A stretch of 64,000 nucleotides of DNA from Robertmurraya siralis (GCF_005502275.1 NZ_SWLZ01000018.1:1-64000); one strand, 5' to 3'; counted from the first letter of the stretch, positions 28,473 to 39,345 are shown. Program-made: numbers and translations. Notes: generated by a model not told the origin, from the sequence alone.

Positions 28473-29540
28473 ATGAACGAAAACACGAAGGCTTTATTTA
28501 AAACATTAACCGAATTGCCAGGTGCTCCTGGTAATGAGCATATGGTACGCAAATTTATGAAAGAACAGTTGTCTAAATACAGTGATGCAATAGTTCAAGA
28601 CAAGCTAGGTGGAGTATTCGGGGTAAGAAAAGGGAACGGTCCTACTGTTATGGTAGCAGGACATATGGATGAAGTTGGTTTTATGGTAACGGCTATTACT
28701 GACAATGGAATGCTTCGTTTTCAAACATTAGGAGGTTGGTGGAGCCAAGTTTTATTAGCACAGCGTGTGCAGATTATCACGGATCACGGACCTGTTATCG
28801 GTGTTATCGGTTCTATTCCTCCCCATCTGTTAGATGAAGCGAAGCGAAATAAGCCGATGGAAATGAATAATATGCTGATTGATATTGGTGCAGATGATAA
28901 AGAAGATGCAATCAAAATCGGCATTAAGCCGGGACAACAAATTGTGCCAATTTGTCCTTTTACTCCAATGGCAAATGAGAAAAAGATTATGGCAAAATCT
29001 TGGGATAATCGCTATGGCTGTGGATTGTCCATTGAGTTACTTGAAGCGCTTAAGGACGAAGAACTGCCCAACACGCTTTATTCTGGGGCAACTGTTCAAG
29101 AAGAGGTCGGCCTCAGAGGGGCGCAAACAGCCGCAACGATGATTAAACCGGATATCTTCTTTGCATTAGATGCAAGTCCGGCAAATGATATGACAGGTGA
29201 TAAAAAGGAATTTGGCCAATTAGGGAAGGGAACGTTATTAAGAATTTTGGATCGTTCCATGGTTACCCACCGCGGGATGAGAGAATTTATTCTTGATACT
29301 GCTGAGCAAAACAAGATTCCTTATCAATATTTCGTGTCTCCAGGAGGAACGGATGCAGGTCGTGTTCATTTGACAAATGAAGGGGTTCCAAGTGCAGTAG
29401 TGGGAATTTGTTCACGTTATATTCATACCCACGCCTCCATTATTCATGTGGATGACTATGCAGCGGCAAAGGAATTATTGATTAAGTTAGTGATATCATG
29501 CGATCAAACGACAGTAGCTACCATAAAAGAAAATAGTTAA
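28473..29540 (+). CDS. ytoP: M42 family glutamyl/leucyl aminopeptidase YtoP
   Basis: A 355-residue di-metal aminopeptidase of the tetrahedral M42 family. Ligands are H64 with D66 (AGHMDEVGF), bridging Asp in SWDNRYG, Glu pair in QEEVGLRG, Asp in ALDAS and a terminal His in [10 protein letters not shown]. It acts in cytosolic peptide degradation. Followed 44 bases later by the DUF84 gene. Confidence 0.92.
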   Translation: MNENTKALFKTLTELPGAPGNEHMVRKFMKEQLSKYSDAIVQDKLGGVFGVRKGNGPTVMVAGHMDEVGFMVTAITDNGMLRFQTLGGWWSQVLLAQRVQIITDHGPVIGVIGSIPPHLLDEAKRNKPMEMNNMLIDIGADDKEDAIKIGIKPGQQIVPICPFTPMANEKKIMAKSWDNRYGCGLSIELLEALKDEELPNTLYSGATVQEEVGLRGAQTAATMIKPDIFFALDASPANDMTGDKKEFGQLGKGTLLRILDRSMVTHRGMREFILDTAEQNKIPYQYFVSPGGTDAGRVHLTNEGVPSAVVGICSRYIHTHASIIHVDDYAAAKELLIKLVISCDQTTVATIKENS

Positions 29541-29584
29541 CCTTCACAGGTGAAGACGATTTTTTGAAAGAAGGACGAACAGCT

Positions 29585-30103
29585 ATGAAAGTAGTAATCG
29601 GTACAAAAAATCCAGCAAAAATAAAGGCGGTGCAATCTGCTTTTGCAGGGTACGAGGTACAGTTTGAAATGCTGGACACAGATTCAGGCGTTAAGGCTCA
29701 GCCTTTTTCAGATGAAGAAACGATTAGAGGTGCAATAAATCGTGCTTCAGCAGCCTTGAAAGAGGGGAAAGGGGATATTGGCATTGGTCTCGAAGGAGGC
29801 GTACAAGAGCATGGAGATCAACTTTTTCTGTGCAATTGGGGGGCGTTAGCTGTTCATGGACAGTCCCCTTTTATTGCTGGTGGGGCAAGAATCCCGCTTC
29901 CTAAAGAGGTTGCTGCGCGCTTAAGAAATGGTGAGGAACTGGGGCCTGTTATGGACGAGTACACAAAAAAAGAGAATATTCGCAAGCAAGAAGGAGCAAT
30001 AGGTATTTTTTCGAGTGGTAGAGTCAATCGCTCAGAAATGTTTTCCCATGTTATGATGCTTCTGCTAGGTCAATACGAGTTTAGCAAAAAGAAAAAGGGT
30101 TGA
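29585..30103 (+). CDS. DUF84 family NTPase (inosine/xanthosine triphosphatase-like)
   Basis: A 172-residue protein with the YjjX/DUF84 N-terminal motif IGTKNPAKIKAVQSAF and the GLEGG motif. The E. coli relative hydrolyses non-canonical ITP and XTP, keeping them out of nucleic acids. The exact substrate is not proven for Gram-positive members. ATG at 29585 follows AAGGA. Confidence 0.82.
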   Translation: MKVVIGTKNPAKIKAVQSAFAGYEVQFEMLDTDSGVKAQPFSDEETIRGAINRASAALKEGKGDIGIGLEGGVQEHGDQLFLCNWGALAVHGQSPFIAGGARIPLPKEVAARLRNGEELGPVMDEYTKKENIRKQEGAIGIFSSGRVNRSEMFSHVMMLLLGQYEFSKKKKG

Positions 30104-30170
30104 GTTCGTGTCGCTAAGCATTTAATATGGCTATTCTTGTGCTGTGCTTTAATCAAGGAGGAAAAAAGGT

Positions 30171-30680
30171 ATGAAAAATCACGATAAAGCATTGTTGCTT
30201 TTTGTGATGGCGCTCATTTTTCTTGCAGGCTGCTCCGCTTCTTTTGAAGAAGAGCAGACAAAAGCGAGTGAAGCAGTTGAGGAAGCATTTAAAGGGGCAG
30301 CGAACAAAAGAAATCAAGAAAATAAAGAAATTCAATATCATTTGCCATTTGGCTTCGAGGTGAAAGAGGAATCGGCCAATAATATCATTTTAAAAAACGG
30401 GGCAAAGACCTATATTTTATTTTATAATCTTCAAGAAGATGCGAGCAGTGAGGTAGTTTTAAACGCTACATTGCAACAAAAGGAATTTGATTTGGACGAG
30501 CGTTTTACAGAAGAAGGAAAATTGGGTTATTTGCTTGTAAAAAGATTGAATGAAAAAGAAAATGAAGTGACCGTCGGAATTGGCGGAGTAAAGATTACAA
30601 GTGAAGTTAAGACAAAGAATCTAGCTGCTGAAGCAGAAGCGATGATGCACATCGCTAACTCTGTTCACTTTAAAAGTTAG
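30171..30680 (+). CDS. Lipoprotein of unknown function
   Basis: A 169-residue protein with signal peptide and lipobox LAGC, so Cys21 would be lipidated. It has a charged linker rich in Glu, Lys and Ala (22-55) and then a beta-rich domain. AGGAGG precedes the ATG. It lies in the ytoP-ytpP interval as a one-gene unit closed by a strong terminator. I do not recognise the family. Confidence 0.75.
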   Translation: MKNHDKALLLFVMALIFLAGCSASFEEEQTKASEAVEEAFKGAANKRNQENKEIQYHLPFGFEVKEESANNIILKNGAKTYILFYNLQEDASSEVVLNATLQQKEFDLDERFTEEGKLGYLLVKRLNEKENEVTVGIGGVKITSEVKTKNLAAEAEAMMHIANSVHFKS

Positions 30681-30682
30681 AA

Positions 30683-30734
30683 AAAGCCATGCCATCGTCA
30701 GCACCCAAGCTGAAAATGGCACGGCTTTTTTTGT
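30683..30734 (+). terminator. Terminator after the lipoprotein gene
   Basis: AAAAAGCCATGCCAT and ATGGCACGGCTTTTT form a 15-base stem with one mismatch, followed by TTTGTG. Confidence 0.85.
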
Positions 30735-30931
30735 GTAAGAAATAAGGATTTCGTAGTTCGTGTTTACATTTACTGTTGGGAGAACAGGAATCGGCAATTT
30801 GTAAGATTCATAATAGCTCTCTCGTATGGAATAATAAAAAAGTAGTTCCCTTTTATTTCAGTAAAGGCTAAAATAGGTATCATATACAAGTGTCTTGACA
30901 GGTGTGTATGATAGGAGAGGGGACAGGAAGA

Positions 30932-31957
30932 ATGAGAGAACATTTATATAAAAAAGGAATCAGTCTATCACCGAAAGTTTATTTTATTGATGCTTTGAGC
31001 TACATGGCTCTTGGGCTTTTCTCATCGCTGATCATTGGTTTAATAATCCATACTGTTGGAGAGCAGCTCCATATAACTTTTTTGACCGATATGGGAGCAT
31101 TAGCTATGGGTCTTATGGGACCGGCTATTGGAGTAGCTGTCGCATATGGTTTAGGCGCTCCTCCACTCGTCATTTTTGCAGCAATTGTGAGCGGAGCAGC
31201 AGGGGCTTCTTTAGGAGGAGGACCAGCAGGAAGCTTTGTAGCAGCTGTCATTTCAACAGAAGTTGGTAAATTAGTGAGTAAGGAAACAAAAATTGATATT
31301 ATCGTCACTCCACTAGTGACAATAGTAGCGGGCTATATTACCGCTTATTTTGTTGGGCCAGTAGTCGATTCGTTTATGAAGGGTTTAGGAAATTTAATTA
31401 TGTGGGGAACGGAGCAAAGACCTGTTATGATGGGGGTCATTGTTGCTGTTTTGATGGGGCTAGCTCTGACAGCACCGATCTCTAGTGCTGCAATTGCTTT
31501 AATGCTTGATTTAAATGGACTGGCAGCAGGAGCAGCGACGATTGGTTGTGCAGCGCAAATGATTGGTTTTGCAGTAAGTGGCTATCGTGAGAACAAATGG
31601 AGTGGTCTGGTCGCAGTTGGAATAGGCACCTCAATGCTGTTGGTTCCCAATATTATAAGAAATCCAAGGATTTTAATTCCTCCAACGATCGCAGGAGCGA
31701 TTTTAGCCCCCATTGGGACGACTGTTCTGATATTACATAATAATGCAGCAGGAGCGGGAATGGGGACTAGTGGCTTCGTAGGTCAAATTATGACCTTTAC
31801 AACGATGGGCTTCGGTGCTGATGTGATTATGAAAGTCCTCTTGCTGCATATAATTGGACCTGCAATCATTAGCTTGTTAATATCAGAGTATATGAGAAAA
31901 AAAGGTTGGATAAAAGCAGGTGACCTGTTTATCCAAACAGAAGGAGCAAAAAGATGA
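30932..31957 (+). CDS. PTS EIIC-like membrane protein
   Basis: A polytopic protein of 341 residues with about ten hydrophobic segments rich in Gly and Ala ([24 protein letters not shown]). It resembles the PTS_EIIC_2 family of stand-alone IIC-like proteins, with no IIA or IIB domain or gene nearby, so sugar phosphotransfer should not be assumed. ATG at 30932 follows GAGGGG. It overlaps ytpP by ATGA, so the two are co-translated. Confidence 0.75.
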   Translation: MREHLYKKGISLSPKVYFIDALSYMALGLFSSLIIGLIIHTVGEQLHITFLTDMGALAMGLMGPAIGVAVAYGLGAPPLVIFAAIVSGAAGASLGGGPAGSFVAAVISTEVGKLVSKETKIDIIVTPLVTIVAGYITAYFVGPVVDSFMKGLGNLIMWGTEQRPVMMGVIVAVLMGLALTAPISSAAIALMLDLNGLAAGAATIGCAAQMIGFAVSGYRENKWSGLVAVGIGTSMLLVPNIIRNPRILIPPTIAGAILAPIGTTVLILHNNAAGAGMGTSGFVGQIMTFTTMGFGADVIMKVLLLHIIGPAIISLLISEYMRKKGWIKAGDLFIQTEGAKR

Positions 31958-32268
31958 AAAAGCTAGAAAGTTTAGAGCAATTTGAACAATTCCGTAATGA
32001 AGGAAAACATATTTTCATGTTTTCAGCTGATTGGTGTCCTGATTGTCGATTCATTGACCCATTTTTGCCAGAAATTGAGGAAAAGTACAAGGATTACACG
32101 TTTATTTATGTGGATCGCGATCAGTTTATTGATTTATGCGCACAAGTGGATGTTTTCGGCATCCCAAGTTTTATCGCCTATGGGGACGGAAAAGAACTTG
32201 GCCGTTTTGTCAGTAAAGATCGAAAAACAAAAGAAGAAATTGAACAGTTTATCGAAGAGCTTGCGTAA
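31954..32268 (+). CDS. ytpP: Thioredoxin-like protein YtpP
   Basis: A 104-residue thioredoxin-fold protein. The active site is WCPDC (W27, C28, C31) instead of WCGPC, suggesting an altered redox potential. The cis-proline is in [10 protein letters not shown] cytosolic disulfide oxidoreductase by family. It starts inside the stop of the upstream membrane-protein gene and ends at a strong terminator. Confidence 0.9.
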   Translation: MKKLESLEQFEQFRNEGKHIFMFSADWCPDCRFIDPFLPEIEEKYKDYTFIYVDRDQFIDLCAQVDVFGIPSFIAYGDGKELGRFVSKDRKTKEEIEQFIEELA

Positions 32269-32297
32269 ATTGAACGTGAGCATTGGATAACTTGAAA

Positions 32298-32327
32298 CCT
32301 CCATCTTTGAGATGGAGGCCTTTTTAT
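32298..32327 (+). terminator. ytpP terminator
   Basis: CCTCCATCT (32298-32306) and AGATGGAGG (32310-32318), loop TTG, then CCTTTTTATT. Confidence 0.88.
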
Positions 32328-32384
32328 TGTAAAATAAATGAGATTGGGATTTAAAAGACTCCTAAATCTGGGGAGGAATAGAAG

Positions 32385-33188
32385 TTGAAAATGGACAGTA
32401 TTAAAATGAAAAGAGAACTAGAAAAAAGACTGCAAAGTCCTGAACGGACGTTTACTTATGATAAAAAGAATGACCAATTAAGAATCGAAAATAAAAAAAC
32501 AGGAAAAGGGATTACAATTTCCCTTCCTGGAATCGTCGGAAAGTGGGAAGAACAGAAAGAGAAAGCAATTGATGCTGTCGTTTATTATGTTGAAGAAGGA
32601 CTTTCTGCGATGGTTGAACCGCTTTCACTTGAAGGCCATGAAAAACGAATTTTCCCTGTGATTCGCTCAACATCGTTTCCTACCGTTTCTGCAGACGACG
32701 TGGAACTGTTGTATGATGAACATACTGCAGAAACGAGAATCTATTATGCCCTTGATTTAGATAAGACGTACCGTTTAATTGATCAGAAGCTAATTGACAA
32801 AGAAGGCTGGGAGAAAAATCGCCTAAAAGAGATTGCGTTATTTAATGTGCGGTCATTACCAACTGATTTGAAACGAGATGTAGTAGCTGGAAATATTTAT
32901 TATTTTTTAAATAAAAATGATGGATATGATGCCAGCCGCATTTTAAATGAATCATTTTTGAAAGAAATGGAGCAGCAAGTGTCAGGGACGATGGCGGTAG
33001 CAGTGCCCCATCAAGACGTGCTCATTATTGCCGATATTCAAAATGATACAGGCTATGATATTTTAGCGCAGATGACGATGAGCTTTTTTGCAAGTGGCAG
33101 GGTTCCGATTACAGCTCTTTCCTTTTTATATGAAAATGGGGAATTAGAACCGATTTTTATTTTAGGGAAAAATAAGGAGAAAGAATAA
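32385..33188 (+). CDS. ytpQ: DUF1444 family protein YtpQ
   Basis: A 267-residue soluble protein of the DUF1444 family, unknown function, conserved in Bacilli beside ytpP and sftA. TTG at 32385 is chosen because GGGAGGA lies 7 bases upstream; an ATG two codons later is possible. In B. subtilis the tRNA-binding-domain gene ytpR comes next; here the following 270 bases contain no gene. Confidence 0.85.
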   Translation: MKMDSIKMKRELEKRLQSPERTFTYDKKNDQLRIENKKTGKGITISLPGIVGKWEEQKEKAIDAVVYYVEEGLSAMVEPLSLEGHEKRIFPVIRSTSFPTVSADDVELLYDEHTAETRIYYALDLDKTYRLIDQKLIDKEGWEKNRLKEIALFNVRSLPTDLKRDVVAGNIYYFLNKNDGYDASRILNESFLKEMEQQVSGTMAVAVPHQDVLIIADIQNDTGYDILAQMTMSFFASGRVPITALSFLYENGELEPIFILGKNKEKE

Positions 33189-33193
33189 TGGTT

Positions 33194-33232
33194 AAAAAGG
33201 GTTCGACTGAGGAGACAGCGACCCTTTTTTCT
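33194..33232 (+). terminator. ytpQ terminator
   Basis: AAAAAGGGTTCG pairs imperfectly with the CGACCCTTTTTT region, ending in TTTTTTCTTTATT. Confidence 0.65.
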
Positions 33233-33459
33233 TTATTTAGTGTGCGCGTGAGGGCTCTGAAAAATTTAAAGGAAATTTTAAACATTAAGCAGGTAATTCG
33301 AACCTTTCCTTCATATTTGTCTCGAATTTTTTATTTTTATTGCTAAAATAAAAATAGGAGTTATACTAAGATGTTGATATTTCGATTCTGATACTTAAGA
33401 AAATCAACAAATCTTCCAAACTATTTTTTTGATATTAGGATTAGAAAGAGTGATTTATT

Positions 33460-35874
33460 TTGAGTTGGTTTAAAAAACTATTTCATTTTTTTAAAAGTGA
33501 GGAAGATGAATACATAGATGAACACGTCCCCACTAAAAATGAGGGAAATCGAGAAGTGGATGCTAAAGTAATTTATCAATATCCTAAGGGCCAATTTCGC
33601 TTTCCTTTAATTCCAGATGAGGAACGGAAAGAAATAAGAAAAAGCGATGGAAAGAGAAATGCTCCCCGCAAACCAGCGGGTACACGAAGGGAAACACGGC
33701 GAAATTCAGCGGTTGGAAATGTTGAAACTACTCGGGTGAACCATGATCGAGTGCAAAAGAAAAGCTCACCTTCAAATCGGCCGTTTCGTCCAACCGAAAT
33801 CCCTTCACCCATTTATGGTTTCGAAAAGCATCCGAAAAGGACCGCTCCAGTTGAATTTGAATTAGAAGGCTTTTCAGCACCTCAACGGATAGAAGCGGGA
33901 GCGATTGCAGCAAAACAAGAGGACGCGAAAAAAGAATCAAGAGAGTCAATAGAAAAACCGATTGAAAATAATGAAGAAGTGAATGATCAACAAAAACGGG
34001 AAGCCAGTTTAAAGCGGGAAGAGACTGTCGACATAAATACCGAAATATTTAAAGATGAGGAAATAAGCATACAAGAAAAAGTCCAGCAGTTTGCGGACAA
34101 TGAGTTAGCTGAACAATCGGAGCTTTCTCCAAGCAGCGCTGATGAAGAGAGTGAGGAGCTTTCTTTTACAGAGGAAGTTGAAACGGACGACGAGTTCGCC
34201 GAAGAAGAAATAGAAAAAGCAATCGAAGTAGAAATCGAAGAGGAAACGGAAAAAGAAACCGAAGAAGATTCTTGCAAGGAAGCAAAAGCACCTGAACCCA
34301 AGAGAAGATCTCATCTTCCTTTCAATGTCATTATGTTAAAAGAGGATAAGCGAAAGCTTGCGGAACGGGCTGCGATAGCAGAGGAAGCAGCAAGCTCAAT
34401 TCGTGAGGTTAGCGCAAGCGTTGAGCAAGAAATACATGAGAAAGAGGATATGAATGAAGAGTATTATGTCTTCCCTTCATTTGAGCTGTTAAAGCCTCCT
34501 GTTTTTAAAAACATTGATCGGGAATGGCTGGAACTTCAGGAACAACAGTTAAATGAAACGCTTTTTCATTTTAATGTAAGAGCAAGTGTGGTCAACGTCA
34601 CTCAAGGTCCATCAGTGACGAGGTTTGAGGTTCACCCCGAGCCGGGGGTGAAAGTAAATAAAATCACCAATCTTGCTGATGATATTAAGCTTAGTTTGGC
34701 AGCGAAAGATATTCGGATGGAAGCGCCGATCCCTGGAACGCATATGATCGGAGTGGAGGTGCCAAATGAAACGAGCCGCCCTGTGTTCATTAGTGAGATT
34801 ATTGGAAGTGATGAATTTGCAGCTTCCACATCACCTTTAACAGCAGTGTTAGGTCTTGATATATCAGGGAAACCAATTGTTACAGATTTAAGGAAAATGC
34901 CTCATGGATTAATTGCTGGGGCAACGGGTTCAGGGAAAAGTGTTTGTATCAACTCGATTCTCGTTAGTTTATTATATAAAGCGAATCCTAATGAAGTGAA
35001 ACTATTGCTAATTGATCCAAAAATGGTTGAGCTTGCGCCATATAATCAAATTCCGCATCTTGTAAGTCCTGTTATCACGGATGTGAAGGCAGCTACAGCC
35101 GCGCTTAAATGGGCTGTTGAGGAGATGGAGAGACGTTATGAGCTATTCGCTCATGCTGGGGTTCGTGATATTACCCGATTTAATGAGATAGCTGAGGAAG
35201 AACAAAATTATGCTGTAAAGCTTCCTTATATCGTCATTATTATAGATGAACTAGCAGATTTAATGATGATGTCCCCAGCAGAAGTTGAGGAAGCGATTTG
35301 CCGTATTGCACAAAAGGCCCGGGCGTGTGGGATCCATTTAATCATTGCGACACAGCGACCATCGGTTGATGTTATTACAGGGTTAATAAAGGCAAATGTT
35401 CCAACAAGAATCGCTTTTTCTGTTTCTTCGCAAATTGATTCTAGAACAATCATTGATATTAGCGGGGCGGAAAGGTTGCTTGGTCGTGGAGATATGCTAT
35501 TTTTAGAAAATGGTTCATCTAAACCAGTCCGTCTGCAAGGGACTTATGTTTCCGACGCAGAAATCGACTCGATCGTTGCCCATGTACGAAGAGAGCAAAA
35601 GCCGCAATATTTGTTCGAACAAGAGGAATTATTGCGAAAAGCAGTTGTCACCGAGGAAGAGGATGAGCTGTTTTACGAAGCATGTGAATTCATTGTTGAA
35701 CAAGGTGGAGCATCGACTTCAAGCCTCCAGCGTAAATTTAAGATCGGTTATAACCGCGCAGCAAGGCTGATTGATATGATGGAGGAACAGGGATTGATAT
35801 CAGAAGCACGTGGAAGTAAACCGAGAGATGTATTAATTACCGAATCTGAGCTTGAATTACTGCAAGAGGAATAG
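33460..35874 (+). CDS. sftA: DNA translocase SftA (FtsK/SpoIIIE family)
   Basis: An 804-residue septum-associated DNA pump that clears chromosomes from the closing septum. There is no membrane domain: the short N terminus (SWFKKLFHFFK) is followed by a long acidic, Glu-rich low-complexity linker (about 20-320), then the FtsK motor with Walker A GATGSGKS (487-494) and Walker B IIIDELADL. A C-terminal gamma winged helix (FKIGYNRAARLIDMMEEQG) reads DNA polarity signals. TTG start with AAAGAG upstream. Length and lack of helices distinguish SftA from SpoIIIE. Confidence 0.93.
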   Translation: MSWFKKLFHFFKSEEDEYIDEHVPTKNEGNREVDAKVIYQYPKGQFRFPLIPDEERKEIRKSDGKRNAPRKPAGTRRETRRNSAVGNVETTRVNHDRVQKKSSPSNRPFRPTEIPSPIYGFEKHPKRTAPVEFELEGFSAPQRIEAGAIAAKQEDAKKESRESIEKPIENNEEVNDQQKREASLKREETVDINTEIFKDEEISIQEKVQQFADNELAEQSELSPSSADEESEELSFTEEVETDDEFAEEEIEKAIEVEIEEETEKETEEDSCKEAKAPEPKRRSHLPFNVIMLKEDKRKLAERAAIAEEAASSIREVSASVEQEIHEKEDMNEEYYVFPSFELLKPPVFKNIDREWLELQEQQLNETLFHFNVRASVVNVTQGPSVTRFEVHPEPGVKVNKITNLADDIKLSLAAKDIRMEAPIPGTHMIGVEVPNETSRPVFISEIIGSDEFAASTSPLTAVLGLDISGKPIVTDLRKMPHGLIAGATGSGKSVCINSILVSLLYKANPNEVKLLLIDPKMVELAPYNQIPHLVSPVITDVKAATAALKWAVEEMERRYELFAHAGVRDITRFNEIAEEEQNYAVKLPYIVIIIDELADLMMMSPAEVEEAICRIAQKARACGIHLIIATQRPSVDVITGLIKANVPTRIAFSVSSQIDSRTIIDISGAERLLGRGDMLFLENGSSKPVRLQGTYVSDAEIDSIVAHVRREQKPQYLFEQEELLRKAVVTEEEDELFYEACEFIVEQGGASTSSLQRKFKIGYNRAARLIDMMEEQGLISEARGSKPRDVLITESELELLQEE

Positions 35875-36465
35875 TTGAAAAACAATGGCTCTTTTCTGCA
35901 GGTACTTTCTATCTTTGTCTATGTTTGAGAATAGAGCCTTTGTTTTATAATAAAGAAAAAAGCTCCTGTCGGATAGACGACGAAAAGAACTCCCTTTTGT
36001 TCCATAGTTTTTATGAACAATTGGTGCTATAATATTCAACATGAGTTTGTTGAATATACATAAATACTAGCATGATTCTATATGGACAGATTGGGATATT
36101 TTCAGGTACACCCTAATAAATGAAGCAAAATTTAGTCATACTCATATACTGATTTACAGAATGGTTCTTTTTAACAATTGTGTTGTTACATGATGATGGT
36201 TCACTCCGACTAAAAGGGTAGGTGCTTCCGTCTTCGTTCATGCCATTCCAGCAGAAAGGTCGCTGGTTTATGGACGATATTGTACAGCATGACGGTGAAT
36301 AAAGAGGAACAATCTCATAGCGATTAAAGCGAACCAAGTTTAGAAAATGATAGGTTCGTTTATCATTTTGAAGTAAATTCCTGAGTATATATTAATGGCA
36401 ACTTTGTAACTGCTGTTTAAACAATTGAACAGCCTTACAGGTAGAAGATGGTTGGAGGTTCTTAT
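35875..36465. other. 590-base gene-free interval with a promoter-like dyad
   Basis: TATAAT at 36028-36033 is overlapped by a 9-base inverted repeat, TATTCAACA / TGTTGAATA (36033-36056), an arrangement typical of a repressed promoter. What it drives is unclear: murC starts 400 bases further on and no credible frame lies between. A short leftward frame at 36113-36337 lacks a ribosome site. Confidence 0.45.
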
Positions 36466-37764
36466 ATGACAATTTACCACTTTGTAGGGATAAAGGGATC
36501 AGGAATGAGTGCTCTTGCACAAATTCTCCATGATATGAATTTAGAAGTTCAAGGTTCAGATTATGAAAAGCGATTTTTTACACAAAAAGCACTTGAGGAT
36601 GCCGGGATCAAAATTCTTCCTTTTCAAGAGGATAATATTAAGCCGGGTATGACGATTATTGCCGGAAATGCTTTTCCAGATACGCATGAGGAAATTGTCA
36701 GAGCAATGGAATTAGGTTTGCCGGTGATACGTTATCACCGTTTCTTAGGACAATTTATGCAAAGCTTTACGAGCGTTGGTGTTACAGGCGCCCATGGCAA
36801 AACATCCACAACTGGATTACTTGCCCATGTGATGAGTGGCGCAAAACCAACATCGTTTTTGATTGGAGATGGAACAGGGAAAGGCAATAAAGAAGCTGAA
36901 TTCTTCGTATTTGAGGCTTGTGAATATCGCCGCCATTTCTTATCTTATTTTCCTGACTACTGCATCATGACAAATATTGATTTTGATCATCCTGACTATT
37001 TCGCCAATATCGAGGATGTTTTTTCTGCGTTTCAAGAAATGGCGGTTCAAGTCAAAAAAGGAATCATTGCTTGCGGTGATGATGAACAGTTGCAAAAAAT
37101 ACAAGCAAAGGTACCAGTGCTTTTCTACGGATTTGGAGAAGAAAACGATTTTCAAGCTAGAAATGTGGAAACAACAAAAGAGGGCACTACTTTCGATGTT
37201 TTTATTCGCAACACCTTTTATGATACTTTTTCCATCCCCACCTTTGGTGATCACAATATTTTGAATGCACTTGCTGTTATTACCTTATGTCACTATGAAG
37301 AAATTGATGCGGATGTTGTGAAGGAGCAATTGCTTACATTCAAAGGTGTGAAGCGTCGCTTTACAGAAAAAACAATTGGTACGCAAATATTAATTGATGA
37401 TTACGCCCATCATCCAACGGAAATCAGAGCAACCATTAATTCAGCGAGGAAAAAATATCCAGATAAAAAAATAGTAGCTGTCTTCCAGCCACATACATTT
37501 ACAAGAACACAAACGTTTTTAAATGAATTTGCGGAAAGCTTAAATTTGTCGGACAAAACCTTTTTATGTGAAATCTTCGGTTCGGCGAGGGAAAATCATG
37601 GTCAGCTATCCATTGAAGACTTAAGAGGAATTATTCCAGACGCTGAAATTATTAATGAGGATGAAACAGCCGTTTTGAGTGAATATGACGATAGCGTCAT
37701 TATCTTTATGGGTGCTGGTGATATTCAAAAATTCCAAAGTGCTTATGAAAAAAGTTTAGTTTAG
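36466..37764 (+). CDS. murC: UDP-N-acetylmuramate--L-alanine ligase
   Basis: A 432-residue Mur ligase that adds L-alanine to UDP-MurNAc, the first amino acid of the peptidoglycan stem. N-terminal nucleotide-sugar loop [10 protein letters not shown] is at 8-17 and the ATP loop [10 protein letters not shown] at 108-117; DYAHHPTE is the conserved C-terminal motif. ATG at 36466 follows GGAGG by 8 bases; an ATG six codons earlier overlaps this site. Same position after sftA as in B. subtilis. Confidence 0.96.
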   Translation: MTIYHFVGIKGSGMSALAQILHDMNLEVQGSDYEKRFFTQKALEDAGIKILPFQEDNIKPGMTIIAGNAFPDTHEEIVRAMELGLPVIRYHRFLGQFMQSFTSVGVTGAHGKTSTTGLLAHVMSGAKPTSFLIGDGTGKGNKEAEFFVFEACEYRRHFLSYFPDYCIMTNIDFDHPDYFANIEDVFSAFQEMAVQVKKGIIACGDDEQLQKIQAKVPVLFYGFGEENDFQARNVETTKEGTTFDVFIRNTFYDTFSIPTFGDHNILNALAVITLCHYEEIDADVVKEQLLTFKGVKRRFTEKTIGTQILIDDYAHHPTEIRATINSARKKYPDKKIVAVFQPHTFTRTQTFLNEFAESLNLSDKTFLCEIFGSARENHGQLSIEDLRGIIPDAEIINEDETAVLSEYDDSVIIFMGAGDIQKFQSAYEKSLV

Positions 37765-37772
37765 GAAAAAGG

Positions 37773-37808
37773 AAAGCTGATTTAAGAAATTCTAAATCAG
37801 CTTTTTAT
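37773..37808 (+). terminator. murC terminator
   Basis: AAAGCTGATTTA (37773-37784) and TAAATCAGCTTT (37793-37804), followed by TTATT. Confidence 0.85.
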
Positions 37809-37862
37809 TGCGTTAATATCGGTGTTTTGGTTTATTTTGTGTAAACCCTGGTTTCACACAGG
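37805..37862 (+). repeat. Dispersed palindromic intergenic repeat, copy 5 (short)
   Basis: GTTAATATCGGTGTTTTGGTTTATTTTG followed by the palindromic GTAAACCCTGGTTTCAC, corresponding to the left half and centre of the family. It lies between converging murC and the M29 peptidase. Confidence 0.4.
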
Positions 37863-38004
37863 ATAATCGTTTGAGCGACAATTTTTTTACGAAGCGATTA
37901 TAGAGGAAGGTAAAGTTTCACTTCCGAAATGGTTTACTTGAAAAGCTTTGAGCTTCTTGATCGCTTAGGTTTGATCCTAATGTTAGTCGATCTGTGGCGT
38001 TAAG

Positions 38005-39120
38005 CTATTTCAAGTTTTCTGGATTTAATGATTCAAGTTCAGGGAGAACAAAGCGACCGTCTTTTCGAACTAAGACGTCGTCAAAGTATATTTCTCCGCC
38101 GCCATACTCCTGTCTTTGGATATTGACCATATCCCAGTGAATATTAGAATGATTGCCATTAAAGGCATCATCATAGCATTGACCTGGGGTAAAATGGAAG
38201 CTTCCGTCTATTTTTTCATCAAATAAAATATCTTGCATTGGATGTAAAATATACGGATTTACACCAATGGCAAATTCCCCAATATATCGGGCTCCTTCAT
38301 CTGTATCAAAAATTTGGTTAATTCGATTTGTATCATTGGATGTAGCCTCAATAATTTTTCCGTCTTTAAATGTAAGCTTCACGTTTTCAAATGTGAAGCC
38401 TTGGTAAGGGGAAGGAGTATTATACGTGATAACTCCATTAACAGAGTCGCGCACAGGTGCTGTATAGACTTCTCCATCTGGAATATTCATTTGCCCAGAA
38501 CATTTAATCGCTGGAATATCCTTAATTGAGAAGGTCAGGTCTGTGCCTGGTCCAGTAATGCGAACCTTATCGGTTTTATTCATTAGTTCCACAAGATTGT
38601 CCATCGCTTGATCCATTTTTCCATAATCCAAGTTGCACACTTTAAAGTAGAAATCTTCAAACCCTTCTGTACTCATTTTGGCAAGCTGAGCCATTGAAGA
38701 TGTTGGATAACGAAGAACAACCCATTTTGTTTTAGGAACACGAATATCACTATGAACCTTTTTTCCAATCGTAGAGCCAAAGATTTTCTTTTTGCCATCT
38801 GGAACATCGACTAATTCATTGATGTTGTCACCTGATCGTAATCCTATGTATGCATCCATTTTGCTCATGACATTTGCTTCAAAATCTGCGATCAGATTAA
38901 ATTGATCTTCGCTGGCACCGAGAAGAAGAGAGCGATCAACAATATAGTCTTTTAATAATACAAAAGGGTAGCCACCAGCTTTATATGCTTCATCTACGAG
39001 AGCTGTAACGAGCTCGCGTTGTAATCCAAAATTTTCGATCAGTACCTTTTCGCCTTTTTGTAATTTTATAGAGTAGTTAATCAGATTTTTAGCTAATGTT
39101 CCAATTCGTGGATCTTTCAA
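38005..39120 (-). CDS. M29 family aminopeptidase (AmpS/PepS-like)
   Basis: A 371-residue metallo-aminopeptidase of family M29. Family ligands can be recognised in NIPDGEVYTAP (Glu), the HWDMV motif and YFDDVLVRKDGRF near the C terminus. It trims cytosolic peptides. TTG start with a GGGGGGA ribosome site. It converges with murC. B. subtilis AmpS is the closest named relative I know, but its locus differs, so I leave the symbol empty. Confidence 0.88.
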   Translation of the reverse strand: MKDPRIGTLAKNLINYSIKLQKGEKVLIENFGLQRELVTALVDEAYKAGGYPFVLLKDYIVDRSLLLGASEDQFNLIADFEANVMSKMDAYIGLRSGDNINELVDVPDGKKKIFGSTIGKKVHSDIRVPKTKWVVLRYPTSSMAQLAKMSTEGFEDFYFKVCNLDYGKMDQAMDNLVELMNKTDKVRITGPGTDLTFSIKDIPAIKCSGQMNIPDGEVYTAPVRDSVNGVITYNTPSPYQGFTFENVKLTFKDGKIIEATSNDTNRINQIFDTDEGARYIGEFAIGVNPYILHPMQDILFDEKIDGSFHFTPGQCYDDAFNGNHSNIHWDMVNIQRQEYGGGEIYFDDVLVRKDGRFVLPELESLNPENLK

Positions 39121-39276
39121 AGTTAATCCCCCCGTTTTGTTTTGGTATTTGCCGGCGTTTAATTTAAACGCTGGGAAATCATATCTATTTTACCCTTTTT
39201 TATCCCTTTTGTTATAAGAATTAGCAAATTCCTAAATAAATTCCATTCATCATACCTGAAACAAGCTCACTTTTAT

Positions 39277-39301
39277 GTTAAGATTTTCTTATAGAGGGAA
39301 T
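39277..39301 (+). promoter_or_regulatory. Candidate sigma-B promoter of ytxG-ytxH-brxC
   Basis: GTTAAG (39277-39282), a 13-base spacer, then GGGAAT (39296-39301), close to the sigma-B consensus GTTTAA / GGGTAT. The B. subtilis ytxGHJ operon is known to be induced by general stress through sigma-B and by sigma-H, which fits. Confidence 0.55.
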
Positions 39302-39345
39302 AGATAGAACAGAAGACAGATGGATGCTAGTGGAGGTGCTCCTTT

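Noticed and set aside
30932-31957. The PTS-IIC-like protein as part of a sugar phosphotransferase system
   Set aside because: No IIA, IIB or sugar-metabolism gene is adjacent, and no phosphorylation domain is present.
36113-36337. A 74-codon minus-strand frame before murC, considered as a transposase remnant
   Set aside because: No ribosome site and no recognisable motif; I could not support a mobile-element origin.
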